Below, one piece after another: positions 7,391 to 16,070 of a DNA stretch of 39,486 nt. The notes beneath the pieces were generated by a model. It was not told the origin of the DNA. It worked only from the letters and a program-made list of their open reading frames with translations, and made no database searches. Position numbers and translations under genes: made by a program. Every line of letters starts with the position of its first letter. Position 1 is the stretch's first letter. Source of the DNA: a virus. Location of the stretch: positions 1 through 39,486 of the IMG/VR virus record IMGVR_UViG_3300037475_000215. One strand, given 5' to 3'.

Positions 7391-7572
7391 AATCTCGTAC
7401 GAAAAAGAAATCCCCTGGTCGCCCGCGCCGCGACCCGAAGTTCGCCCGTCTGAACAAGACGGTTCGCTGCCATCCGCTCACCTGGGCGAAGCTCGCACGT
7501 CGAGCCAAGACCCGGAAAACCAGTATCGGCGTGGTCATCGACCAGCTGGCCAAGCCGATCCGCCTCCGCTGA
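7387..7572 (+). CDS. Small basic protein, ribbon-helix-helix-like
   Basis: This 61-residue, very basic protein starts at GTG 7387, overlapping the nuclease stop, with GGAG at 7376-7379. After a Lys/Arg-rich arm (KSRTKKKSPGRPRRDPKF), the segment LNKTVRCHPLTWAKLARRAK followed by KTSIGVVIDQLAK fits the strand-helix-turn-helix layout of Arc/CopG proteins. Such dimers bind operators or act as DNA-bending accessories. It is followed ten bases later by a second protein of the same layout. The fold call is by pattern only. Confidence 0.7.
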   Translation: MKSRTKKKSPGRPRRDPKFARLNKTVRCHPLTWAKLARRAKTRKTSIGVVIDQLAKPIRLR

Positions 7573-7582
7573 AAGAGTCGCC

Positions 7583-7756
7583 ATGACCACGCCTAGCAAG
7601 AACTTCACCATGACTATGCCAGATCCGCTCAAAGCGAATCTGGAAAAGTATTCCAACGACACCGGAGTACCCATCGGTGAAGTCCTGCGTCGACTGGCCG
7701 AAGATTTCTTCGCCAAGCGCATCAAGACGAACTCGCTGCCGGCGATCCGGCCGTGA
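7583..7756 (+). CDS. Small ribbon-helix-helix-like protein, 57 aa
   Basis: An ORF of 57 codons from ATG 7583 to TGA 7754-7756, translated by hand. It reads MTTPSKNFTMTMPDPLKANL, then EKYSNDTGVPIGEVLRRLAE and DFFAKRIKTN. The short strand (FTMTMP), first helix (LKANLEKYSNDTG) and second helix (IGEVLRRLAEDFFAKR) are the classic Arc/CopG plan. GAAAGAG upstream provides a Shine-Dalgarno. Its stop overlaps the next GTG (GTGA). As the second RHH-type protein in a row, it may form a heterodimer with the first or regulate the operon autogenously. Confidence 0.74.
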   Translation: MTTPSKNFTMTMPDPLKANLEKYSNDTGVPIGEVLRRLAEDFFAKRIKTNSLPAIRP

Positions 7757-8025
7757 GTAGCGCCCCGGTCAAGAGCGCACGGGAGATCTCTAAGGTCAAC
7801 TGGCGTATGCCGGTCGCGAACGCCGAATCATCGTGGCCTGCGGGCGGCATCGAAGTCGTCAACATGGGCTCGCAGCTGCGGATCGCTGACGCCCTCGAAC
7901 GCATCGCGACTCGACTCGAAGCGGACGCAACACAGCAACGCGCGGATATTCGCAACGCGCGGATCACCAACCGCCGGCTGCGCACCCAGATCCGGAACCT
8001 GCAAGCAAAGCTGTCCGCGCCATGA
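7753..8025 (+). CDS. Coiled-coil protein, 90 aa
   Basis: Starts at GTG 7753 inside the previous stop. The N-terminal half is unremarkable (VNWRMPVANAESSWPAGGIE). From about residue 42 it becomes one long amphipathic helix with a clear heptad flavour (LRIADALERIATRLEADATQ, then RNARITNRRLRTQIRNLQAK), so it probably oligomerises. Not recognised. It is followed with an ATGA overlap by the RuvC-like gene, which may point to a joint role, but this is inference. Confidence 0.72.
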   Translation: MSSAPVKSAREISKVNWRMPVANAESSWPAGGIEVVNMGSQLRIADALERIATRLEADATQQRADIRNARITNRRLRTQIRNLQAKLSAP

Positions 8026-8492
8026 CCGAGCGCGTCGTCGCGGTTGACATCGACTTACGGCAGTTCGCTGCGTGGGATTCTGAGTCTGGCATGCTCGGAG
8101 CCGAGTTATCGTACACGGATTTCGCGCGTACCGTGTGGCGAAATCTATTGATGGCGAATACGGTGCTGCTCGAATGCGCCAGCCCGATGCTTTACCGCGG
8201 TAAAATCCATCGATCGACGATGTCATGGATGATATATAATTCTGCCGCAGTTACGAATCTGGTGTTTCAACTCGGGCAAGCTGGCGTCCCGAACGTGCGA
8301 GTTGCGCCCTCGTCGACCTGGACCAAGGGCTTGTCGGAGCCGATCCGGCACAAGCTCGCGGGAGTTATCGAGCCGATATTTCCCCGCAAGAAAGGCCGAC
8401 ACGATTTGAAAGAATGTCAGGCGATGATCTGGACCTACCGGAACGAGCCCGAGCTTTGGCTGCCGCTGGAACAGTATCTTGAGACCTTGTGA
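8022..8492 (+). CDS. RuvC-like Holliday junction resolvase (RNase H fold)
   Basis: This 156-residue protein has the layout of a RuvC-type nuclease. The first strand is VVAVDID with D9 (and D11). A central strand, VLLECAS, carries E51. A conserved-looking stretch, NVRVAPSSTWTKGL, follows, and the C-terminal helix KGRHDLKECQAM holds H127/D128 and E131. These positions correspond to the four acidic or His residues that coordinate metal in RuvC (D, E, then a pair near the end). Size is close to cellular RuvC (about 170 residues). It would resolve branched phage DNA before packaging. Evidence is by motif spacing rather than close sequence match. ATGA and GTGA overlaps tie it to both neighbours. 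Confidence 0.74.
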   Translation: MTERVVAVDIDLRQFAAWDSESGMLGAELSYTDFARTVWRNLLMANTVLLECASPMLYRGKIHRSTMSWMIYNSAAVTNLVFQLGQAGVPNVRVAPSSTWTKGLSEPIRHKLAGVIEPIFPRKKGRHDLKECQAMIWTYRNEPELWLPLEQYLETL

Positions 8493-8869
8493 TCACGCGC
8501 GTCTTGCTGCTGTGGTGGTACTCGTGCTTCGGTACGGTCTGGTCGTCCGACGCGATCGTAACTGCATACTGCCCGTGCGAGATCTGCTGCCCGGGAACGG
8601 CCGACGGATTCACCGCGACCATGACTCGGGCCAAGCATCGGGGCGTCGCCGTGGACCCGCGGCGAATCCCGTACGGTTCGCTGCTCTACGTCCCCGGCTA
8701 CGGTTTCGCTCTGGCCGACGACACCGGAGCCGCCATGCGCAACGACCCAGATCTGCATATTGACGTCAGGTTTCGGTCTCACGCGCTGGCGGTTCGCTGG
8801 GGCGCGAAACTCGAAGCTATCGTCTGGGAACCGCTAACGGCACCTTCGACTTCTGGGCCACGTCGTTGA
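8489..8869 (+). CDS. Exported 3D-domain protein (MltA/RlpA-like barrel), candidate cell-wall enzyme
   Basis: This 126-residue protein starts at GTG 8489 (GTGA overlap). Residues 1-22 are hydrophobic with one Arg and resemble an export signal or anchor (MITRVLLLWWYSCFG). The rest matches the 3D domain: VTAYCPCEICC, a TADG element, AVDP with D56, IPYGS, GFALADDTG with D77/D78, and HIDVRF with D92, ending in a WG element. The three aspartates give the domain its name; in MltA-type lytic transglycosylases this double-psi barrel is catalytic. It could therefore cleave peptidoglycan as part of phage lysis. Four cysteines lie at 28-34, unusual and perhaps disulfide-linked in the periplasm. Its last 53 bases overlap the end of the convergent virion gene. 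Confidence 0.8.
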   Translation: MITRVLLLWWYSCFGTVWSSDAIVTAYCPCEICCPGTADGFTATMTRAKHRGVAVDPRRIPYGSLLYVPGYGFALADDTGAAMRNDPDLHIDVRFRSHALAVRWGAKLEAIVWEPLTAPSTSGPRR

Positions 8870-11800
8870 CCGTCTTGTAGGCGAGTCGGCTCGCGTCGAC
8901 GATCTGTTCGACGATCTTATCCATCTCGATGCGTCGCTGGATTGGATCCATCGTAGCATCTCGATTGATCGATTCCCACATCGTGCGGGACTTACCGAGT
9001 TGCACACGGAAGTCTTTCAGCGCGTCGTCGGCTTCCTTACCGAACCCGACGAGCGGGTTGTCGAGGATGTTCGAGACAGCCTGCTCTGGCGTCTGCTGGC
9101 CCATTTCGGCTCGCGAAATCTCTTGCTCGTAGGTCTTACGTTGTGAGTTCAGCACGTCGAGCATGTCGTACATCCGGCTGATCGAGCGTGACGAGAACGC
9201 TGGATCACGAGTCAGGAACAGCCGCGTGATCGGGTACGAACCGGCGTCGTAGCTGGCCCGTTCGTGCTTGCCGACGAGATCCTGCAGCGTCGGCGGCACA
9301 TCGAGCACCGTCCAGCCGAGCCCGCCGGTGTATCCGCGGAGCAGGTTCTCGGTTTTCAGCGGGGTCATGCCGGAAATACCCAGAGCGGTCAATGCGTGGG
9401 AGACGGCGTAACTCGACGGGCTGAGCCAGGGCGCATCCTGCGCATCGCCCTCGACGCCTTCGAGACGGTACGGCGTCGTGCCCATGCCGCCGAGTGCCCC
9501 CATCCGCGGGAAACCCGCGAGTTCGAGCCCCAGCTGCAGCGTGGTCGGGACGTAGCTCTGGGGCGCGGTCTGTGCGTACGTGTCCGCCGCGATGTCGTGC
9601 CACGTACGTGGATCGTCCGACATCATCTTTTCCATCGCCGCGATCATGCCGGTGAACACGCCCTGGGGCTTGGGCACCTTCACGAACCGGGTGCGGCCAT
9701 CGGGCGTCTTGCCCGCCGGAAAATGATAGAACAGCATGCGCTCGTTGTCGGGCAGTTCGCTGTACTGGTCTCGATCTTCGGGATCGCCCAGCAACAGGTG
9801 CTGCAGGAGCACAGGCATCGCCAGCAGCGTGTAAACGGTCAAACCATTCACCAGCCGCTTGCCGACCGACTCGCCCGGAAAACGGGCCTGGAACGTCAAC
9901 GCAGCTAGTCCACGGCGCGAACCTTCGATCGTGGCCTGGAAGAACGGTACGACCTCGTTGATCGCCCGTAGCGGGCTCCACGAGCCCATACGCCGGAAGT
10001 TCACGGTGACTTCCTGGGCGTGGCGCGCGGCCGAGATCAGCAGCGACCGCGCCTGCCGTTCGGTCAGCTTGTCGAGTGACCCGACGCCGGCTTTGCCGAG
10101 ACCGTCAGTCACTGCGCGCCGGAACTCGGCTGCACGGTTGAACCCTTCGACGGTATCCGCGACCCTGCTCATGGGGGTGGCCAGCGACCGCAGCCAGCCG
10201 AATCGCGGCTGGTAGGCACCCATCATCGATAGGGCTCGCGACAGGTCATGCGAACTGAGCACCGACGTCACGTTGCCCGCGTCGGCCAGCAAGCTCGATG
10301 ACGTGATGCCCGACTGCACGAACGCCGCATAAATCGGGTCGGTTTTCGCCCGATCTGATGCCAGATTCGACGCGTTGGTGTAGGCGTCCATCACGCCCTT
10401 GCCGAGTGATCCCACGAACCGCACCGGGTTCCGGCCGGCAGCGGTCTGCAGACCCGCTTGGTAGGTATCGCGCACCACCGTCTTCACCCAGAACTCCGGA
10501 TTGAACACTGTGGTCAGCTTGCGGAGCACTGACGCCGGGCCGCGCAGGATCCAATGCGCAGCCGGCGTCCACGGGATTGCCGGGTCACCCAGGGCGCTGC
10601 GGATCTCGGGATCTTCGACCCGGTACGCAATGTGGGTACCGATCAACGCTTTCGGGTCTTTCACCAGCAGCGGATTGATCATGCCCGCCTGCATCAGCGA
10701 GTCGATCGTCGGTTCGTCGAGCGATGTGATGACGTACTCGTCGACCACCGGTGATTCTTGGCCGGTGCGTTTGATCTTCGCTTCGATCGACGCGTAATTG
10801 CGCACCGCTTCGTCCAGATTGGTGAACGACATCAGGCGCGCGAGGGGTGCCAGATCTTCGCTGTGCTGTTCGCCGGCCGCGATGCGGTCGGCTTTCACGC
10901 CTGTCAGCCACCGCAGCCATGCGCGCGGAGCCGCTTGCGAGTACGCATAGAAATGATCCGTGCGAACCTTGTCCCACAGCTGTTCGTAGGGAGCGATGAT
11001 GTCAGCCCCGCCGGATCCTTTGATCTTGATGCGCTGGCCGTCAGCGGTCTCAGTACGCAAGGGAATATAATACGAATGCGCTTGGTGCGATTTCAGCGAT
11101 GTGGCAGTAATGAGGCCATTACGGAAACGCCACGCATCGCGGGCATTTACTGCCTGCATATGCGTTACCGCCAGAGAATGGAACGGACTTTCTGTATTGT
11201 GTTCGCCGATAATCCTCGCGAAGTCCTCCAGCTGAGCTTCGGTGAAGTTCGTCGGCGCGTCGCTGCCGGTGCCCGGGCTTGGGTCACGCAGCTTATAGTG
11301 CACCGGCTTCGGGGGCGGGGGTTTGCCGAGCGTCTTGTTCTGCGCCGCTTTCTGTTCCCACTGGAGATCCATCTCCCGGTTCGCTGCGATCACGTCGTCC
11401 ATGGTGTCAAACGGATCTGGCAGGCTGTCACCGGTGATCGACCACGCGCCGTGCTTGGTTTCGTCGATTCCGAGCTTCGTGAACACCCGGCGACGAATAC
11501 GCGGGCTCTTGTCGAAGATCGACATGCCGGCCATGTACGCCTGCCAGTTCGTGAATTCGTCGGGCGTCACACCCAGCTGCGTTGCTTTGTCGAGCACAGC
11601 CCCGAACCCGGGATCTCGGTGCCCGGTACGCGGATCCGTGATGAACCCATTGATGAACGAGTCAGCAGCCGCCTTGGCCCAACCGGCTTCGAGCATCTTC
11701 GCTTCGTAGGCATCATCGTAGACGTCTTTCGGCGCCGGCAGTTCGCGCGAGACCGACCGCAGATTCGCCACGCGATCGAACAACCGGGTCGACAGCAGTG

Positions 11801-14800
11801 TGCGGAGCTTGTACCAGCGTCCGCCAACCGCCGCGCTCTTGTCTTTCTCCGCGAGGGTTTCCTTGGCGACGATCGCCGCCTTGCGACGTTGCTCCGGAGA
11901 GGCTTTCAGCCATTTCTGGTGCTCATCGACGATCGAATCGACGCGTTCTTTGAGTCCGCGGTTCTGTAGCAGGTTCTCGAACCACTTGGTGGCCGTCGGA
12001 TAGGCTTTCGCCGTACCTTTCGGATTGTTGACGTATAGCCGGCCCAGTTCCGCAGCACCTTCGGACATCAACGCGGGCTGTTTGTTGGCCTTGGCGATAG
12101 CCACCAGTTCGTTCTGCACCGCCGGCATCGGCGACGAATGCCGGCCGATATCTGCCATAGCCAGATCGTGCCCCAGTTCGTGGAAGAACGTCGGCAGATC
12201 GAACTGGCCCAGTGCGATCGAGCGGGCGTTCATGTCGTACACGCCCTGGGTGCCCTTCGGCAGTTCCACCCCGTGACGCATGCCCGTACGAATGTCGAGA
12301 TCGAACAGCACCGCTGCTTTTTCCAGCTGCTGTTGCTCGCTAAGCACGGTGTCGACGCTCGGATCAGCTTCGACTGCCCCGCCGGACATCGACGGTCCCG
12401 ACCGACGATAGAACTGGCCCATCGGAGCCGACACGTATTGGTCGCCCTTGCGCTCGATGGCCTTGATGCGAACGAATTCAGCGAGTGTTTTCGTACCAGA
12501 CTCACCGAATTTCTCGGTCAGCACTTTTTCCAGGTCCGCCGCGGGTACCGACTTCGCACGTTTCTTGCCCGACGTGTCGACATCGCCGTTGGTGTCGGTC
12601 ATCAGCACGCGATTCAGGTAAACCTCGGCGGTTTCCCAATCTTTGGGGGCAGCAGTCTTGTCGGTCACGGATACCGGACCAGCCTGACCATGCTTGATCG
12701 CGTGCGCGGCGAGTTCCGGCGACAATCCTTCGACGCTCGACTCCGCGGCAGCCATCGGGCTGTGCAGATCTCGCGTCGCGAGGGTATCGAACAGTTCGCC
12801 TAGCTGATCGGTCACGAACGGATCCTTCGGATCGCGTTCGCCGAGCCGGTTCAGCGTCTGGTAGGCACCGGGTTTCTTGGGGTCTGGGGATACCAGGGCG
12901 AATTTACCGCCGTAATCAGCTAGGAACGTGCGGGAATTGACCCCGGACAGCGTTGCCGGATCGACGAGTTCATCGCTCACGAGATCCGTCAGGTCGTTGT
13001 TCTCGATCTTCGACTCGATTCGAGCCGCGGCTTGCTCGCGTTTCTCCGCGGGCGTAGCGCGGATCAGGTCCGCGGCCTGCTTAGCGATGCCTTCGGCGAA
13101 ATATCCACGGATTTCGGCCGACAACTGGGTCAGTCGATCGCGATCCGCCTGCGATGGGGGTTGTTTTCCGGCCTTGGTCAGCTTCGCACGGGCGGCTTCG
13201 TGCTCCGCTTGTGCTTTATCGCGAACTGCAGCGAGACGGCTTCGGAGATCAGATGGCGCATCAGCCGGCAACTCTGACAACTGCATCGAACTCCGATCAA
13301 GCGTCCGGCCGGATTCTCGCACTGCGCGCTCTGCCCGCAGAGTTCGGCCGTATTTTCGGTGTAGATCGACGTATTCATTGATCGGTTTCCCCCATGAATT
13401 CGGAGATTCGTACAGCGTAGTCTCTTTGCCGTTCACTTTGGCCTTGCCGACAACGCGCTTACGCACCGCGGCTGCGACCTTGGCGTTGGTATCGACGGTC
13501 GGATTGTCGCCCAGTTCCTTGATGAGCGGATCGACGCCCGGCCGGATCGCGGTGCCGCCGGTTTTCCGGCGTTTCGCGATGGCTTCGCTCACACGCTCGC
13601 GCACGCGATTGACGTACGTCGGGGAACTGGGTTCCTCAGCGACGTCAAACGCGCGGCGTTTCGGCGGGGCTACTTGCTGTTCCGGGTTACTGGGCGCTGG
13701 CCGCGCTTCCGTCCGGCGTTGTAGATCTTTGCGGCCTTGGTCTCCGCTGCGGCTTTCGACAGTCCCTGTTTCCGGAACCGGTCCCGCATGGCTTCGTACT
13801 TCTTCGGCATGGCTGGTCTCCGTCGGTTTGGGTGGTGCGTATTCACGGCGGGGAGTGCCGTTCTCAAGAATATCATTGGCCTGCTTAGCCGTCATCGGCC
13901 CGAGATCTTCGTCTTTGTATCCCAGTCCACGCAGTTCTTTTTCCATCCGCTTTGTGATGAATAGGGGGACTTTGGCTGATGTCTCCCCCGGCGGTTTGGG
14001 CTTCTCGATGCGCTCGGTTGGCGCCGTTGGGCTGACCGGCGGCGCGGCTTGACGTTCGGCGATAGCATCTTTCGGTGTGAATCCGCCTTCGTGCAGACGT
14101 CGCTCGACAACAGGCGTCTTACCCAGGTAACGCAGGAGCTTTACCTGGGTCTGTTTGTTGAGTCCCTTCGGCTGATCGCCCAAGTGCGCAAGAATACGGT
14201 CAGCTTGCACCGGCGTCAGCCGCTGCTGCCAACGAGCGAGTTCAGCCGGATCCTCCGGCGCGGGGCCGGTACGAACGCCCCGGTCAACCAGTCGTCCTAG
14301 TTTACCCGGGTGTTCGAGCGACTGCGAGATCTCGGTATCGAGATCGGGTTTTAGCAGCCCTTCTTGCCGCCCTTGCCCTTGGACTTCTTGCCCTTGGTTG
14401 ACTTGCTTGCTTTCTTCGGTGGGAACACTGGACACCTTGCTTTCTACCGGAATTTCCGGCGGGTTAGCGAGAGCGGCTTTCGCTCGCGCGTGGGCTGCGT
14501 CTAACTCTTGCAGATGCTGCAAGAGTACATCTTTGTACGGCGTTTTGCTCAACGGCTCCACGGCCGGCGCTGGCGACGGACTGGGCGTCGGAGCGCTGAC
14601 GGGGGCAACAGCTGGCTGGGGGCTCGGGGATGCAACGGGTTTAGCCCCCGTCTGCATCGGGGGAAACACCGGAGCGGGTACCGGTCCCGGTCCTGGCGGC
14701 ACCACGCTTTGTGGCGGTGCAGGAACCACCGGCGCCACTGACGGTTGGGGTACGACAGCCGCATTGCTGGGCTCCAGTTTGGCGAGCACGGACTGCAGTT

Positions 14801-16067
14801 CTGGTGGTACCGGTGCGCCAGCCGGCAGCTGTTTGCGCAAAGCATCTGCCACCTGGGCGCGAGCTTCGGGTGCGAGCGATTCTGGTTGTACCGAACCGTT
14901 CACGACGCCGCGCATCACGACGCCGATCTGGCGCGGAGATACGGGACCAATCGGTGCCGCGGATGGCCCTGCGGGTGCTGCCGGCGCCGCTGGCTTGGGC
15001 AGGGGCGCAGATACCGGGGGTACCGCTGGAGCTGCCGCAGGAGCCGCGCCGTGGGCATCTCGCGCGTGCGCGAGCGCTTCACCGCCGGCACCGAACAACG
15101 CGCCCAGGGCGCCGGCTTTCATGGCTCGGGTGACGAAATCACCCGCCGTGACGTTGTCGCCCGCGATCGACTTGTCGGCCCATGCCTGGAACAATTCGTC
15201 GGTAGCTTCTTCGACGCCCTCTTTCGCAGCGCCGTGCCCAGCCGCGACCAGCATCTCTTTGATGCCTGACCGCACCGCCTGCCGGGCCACGGGATTCGCG
15301 AGCGCTTCGGCACCCGTCAAGCCGAACAACGCAGTGACGGCAGTCGTGCTCAGGCCCTTTGCGGTCGCAACCGCGGCAGCTTGCCCAGGCGCCATGCTGG
15401 GCGTCGACGGAGTGCCGATCGGACCTCCTGCCTGACCGCCGCGACGCTCGAAGTATTCAGGCACCGCTGACTGCAGCCCACCGCCAACGCTGGCTGCACC
15501 CAGGGCGGTAGCCCGAGCCGCGCCGGCTCCGAGCGTCGGCAGAACCGCGCCGCCGGTAACCAACGAACCTGCGATCAACGGCGCCATTTCGGTTCCGGTC
15601 TGGGCGACCGCACCCGCGATCTCGGCCGGCATGCCGCTGACTTCTGACGATCGCTTGTTAGCAGCCGCAAAATTCGCCGCGGAATCTTCTTCGGACAGGA
15701 ACGGGCTGGCCGTCAACGCGCCGACACGCATCGCGCCGGCTTGAATGCCTTTCTTTATGCCACCCAGAACTCCGGTCGCAGTCTCCTGCCCATCCGGCGT
15801 CGCGACGCTCGCGATGTCTGCGGATCGCATCGACGTTGGGATATTACGTGCAACGCGAGCGCGACGCAGGAAATCCAGGTACACCAGCTGTGTGGTTTCT
15901 GGCGACGACTCGAACGGGTCATTGCCCGACGTTTCGATCTCCCACCGACGATGCGCCGCGAGCGCATCTGCCGCAGCTTTGCGAGCATCATCCTCTGCCT
16001 GAGCGTAGAAAGGACTCTGCGCGCCGAACCGCTGCAGGTTATCGGCGATTTCTTCCGGCGTAGGCAT
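8817..16067 (-). CDS. Giant polyvalent internal virion protein with zincin motif, 2416 aa
   Basis: The last gene of the virion operon encodes 2416 residues. Residues about 130-330 are Ala/Gly-rich and hydrophobic (e.g. SLVTGGAVLPTLGAGAAR), plausible for membrane insertion. About 340-540 is a Pro/Ala-rich disordered linker. A long charged region follows. FFHELGHDLA places an HExxH zinc-protease motif at residues 1296-1300. Around 1845-1880, VLRKLTTVFNPEFWVKTVVR resembles the LPD38-type region of phage large polyvalent proteins, continuing to about 2200. Proteins of this sort are packaged and ejected into the host with the DNA, combining enzymatic modules for cell entry and early takeover, like T7 gp16 in position. 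Start ATG 16067 lies three bases after the preceding stop. A separate 46-codon ORF is nested at 13670-13810. The peptidase call is limited to the motif. Confidence 0.85.
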   Translation of the reverse strand: MPTPEEIADNLQRFGAQSPFYAQAEDDARKAAADALAAHRRWEIETSGNDPFESSPETTQLVYLDFLRRARVARNIPTSMRSADIASVATPDGQETATGVLGGIKKGIQAGAMRVGALTASPFLSEEDSAANFAAANKRSSEVSGMPAEIAGAVAQTGTEMAPLIAGSLVTGGAVLPTLGAGAARATALGAASVGGGLQSAVPEYFERRGGQAGGPIGTPSTPSMAPGQAAAVATAKGLSTTAVTALFGLTGAEALANPVARQAVRSGIKEMLVAAGHGAAKEGVEEATDELFQAWADKSIAGDNVTAGDFVTRAMKAGALGALFGAGGEALAHARDAHGAAPAAAPAVPPVSAPLPKPAAPAAPAGPSAAPIGPVSPRQIGVVMRGVVNGSVQPESLAPEARAQVADALRKQLPAGAPVPPELQSVLAKLEPSNAAVVPQPSVAPVVPAPPQSVVPPGPGPVPAPVFPPMQTGAKPVASPSPQPAVAPVSAPTPSPSPAPAVEPLSKTPYKDVLLQHLQELDAAHARAKAALANPPEIPVESKVSSVPTEESKQVNQGQEVQGQGRQEGLLKPDLDTEISQSLEHPGKLGRLVDRGVRTGPAPEDPAELARWQQRLTPVQADRILAHLGDQPKGLNKQTQVKLLRYLGKTPVVERRLHEGGFTPKDAIAERQAAPPVSPTAPTERIEKPKPPGETSAKVPLFITKRMEKELRGLGYKDEDLGPMTAKQANDILENGTPRREYAPPKPTETSHAEEVRSHAGPVPETGTVESRSGDQGRKDLQRRTEARPAPSNPEQQVAPPKRRAFDVAEEPSSPTYVNRVRERVSEAIAKRRKTGGTAIRPGVDPLIKELGDNPTVDTNAKVAAAVRKRVVGKAKVNGKETTLYESPNSWGKPINEYVDLHRKYGRTLRAERAVRESGRTLDRSSMQLSELPADAPSDLRSRLAAVRDKAQAEHEAARAKLTKAGKQPPSQADRDRLTQLSAEIRGYFAEGIAKQAADLIRATPAEKREQAAARIESKIENNDLTDLVSDELVDPATLSGVNSRTFLADYGGKFALVSPDPKKPGAYQTLNRLGERDPKDPFVTDQLGELFDTLATRDLHSPMAAAESSVEGLSPELAAHAIKHGQAGPVSVTDKTAAPKDWETAEVYLNRVLMTDTNGDVDTSGKKRAKSVPAADLEKVLTEKFGESGTKTLAEFVRIKAIERKGDQYVSAPMGQFYRRSGPSMSGGAVEADPSVDTVLSEQQQLEKAAVLFDLDIRTGMRHGVELPKGTQGVYDMNARSIALGQFDLPTFFHELGHDLAMADIGRHSSPMPAVQNELVAIAKANKQPALMSEGAAELGRLYVNNPKGTAKAYPTATKWFENLLQNRGLKERVDSIVDEHQKWLKASPEQRRKAAIVAKETLAEKDKSAAVGGRWYKLRTLLSTRLFDRVANLRSVSRELPAPKDVYDDAYEAKMLEAGWAKAAADSFINGFITDPRTGHRDPGFGAVLDKATQLGVTPDEFTNWQAYMAGMSIFDKSPRIRRRVFTKLGIDETKHGAWSITGDSLPDPFDTMDDVIAANREMDLQWEQKAAQNKTLGKPPPPKPVHYKLRDPSPGTGSDAPTNFTEAQLEDFARIIGEHNTESPFHSLAVTHMQAVNARDAWRFRNGLITATSLKSHQAHSYYIPLRTETADGQRIKIKGSGGADIIAPYEQLWDKVRTDHFYAYSQAAPRAWLRWLTGVKADRIAAGEQHSEDLAPLARLMSFTNLDEAVRNYASIEAKIKRTGQESPVVDEYVITSLDEPTIDSLMQAGMINPLLVKDPKALIGTHIAYRVEDPEIRSALGDPAIPWTPAAHWILRGPASVLRKLTTVFNPEFWVKTVVRDTYQAGLQTAAGRNPVRFVGSLGKGVMDAYTNASNLASDRAKTDPIYAAFVQSGITSSSLLADAGNVTSVLSSHDLSRALSMMGAYQPRFGWLRSLATPMSRVADTVEGFNRAAEFRRAVTDGLGKAGVGSLDKLTERQARSLLISAARHAQEVTVNFRRMGSWSPLRAINEVVPFFQATIEGSRRGLAALTFQARFPGESVGKRLVNGLTVYTLLAMPVLLQHLLLGDPEDRDQYSELPDNERMLFYHFPAGKTPDGRTRFVKVPKPQGVFTGMIAAMEKMMSDDPRTWHDIAADTYAQTAPQSYVPTTLQLGLELAGFPRMGALGGMGTTPYRLEGVEGDAQDAPWLSPSSYAVSHALTALGISGMTPLKTENLLRGYTGGLGWTVLDVPPTLQDLVGKHERASYDAGSYPITRLFLTRDPAFSSRSISRMYDMLDVLNSQRKTYEQEISRAEMGQQTPEQAVSNILDNPLVGFGKEADDALKDFRVQLGKSRTMWESINRDATMDPIQRRIEMDKIVEQIVDASRLAYKTVNDVAQKSKVPLAVPRR
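13670..13810 (-). CDS. Nested out-of-frame small basic protein, 46 aa
   Basis: Inside the giant virion gene, same strand but shifted by one base, an ORF starts at ATG 13810 and ends at TAG 13670-13672. On the minus strand GGAG lies eight bases before ATG. The product (MPKKYEAMRDRFRKQGLSKA then AAETKAAKIYNAGRKRGQ, ending PVTRNSK) is Lys-rich and helical, and does not look like the Arg/Pro/Ser-rich shadow translations typical of this DNA. From memory, small phage proteins of the form PxKYxxMRxxFxxxGxSxKAAxxKAAKI-N exist as separate genes, but I cannot confirm a match here. The host frame in this stretch encodes a disordered linker, which would tolerate a second coding load. Confidence 0.6.
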   Translation of the reverse strand: MPKKYEAMRDRFRKQGLSKAAAETKAAKIYNAGRKRGQRPVTRNSK

Positions 16068-16070
16068 GGA

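Noticed and set aside
8232-8242. TATAAT-like sequence within the RuvC-like gene
   Set aside because: No matching -35 upstream and it lies within a coding region.
9205-9981. Minus-strand 258-codon ORF inside the giant virion gene
   Set aside because: Arg/Pro/Gly-rich shadow translation without a ribosome site, in contrast to the nested ORF at 13670-13810.
14398-15435. Long plus-strand ORF, 345 codons, antisense to the giant virion gene
   Set aside because: Ala/Gly/Thr-rich low complexity mirrors the Pro/Ala linker of the sense gene; no Shine-Dalgarno, no neighbours on that strand.
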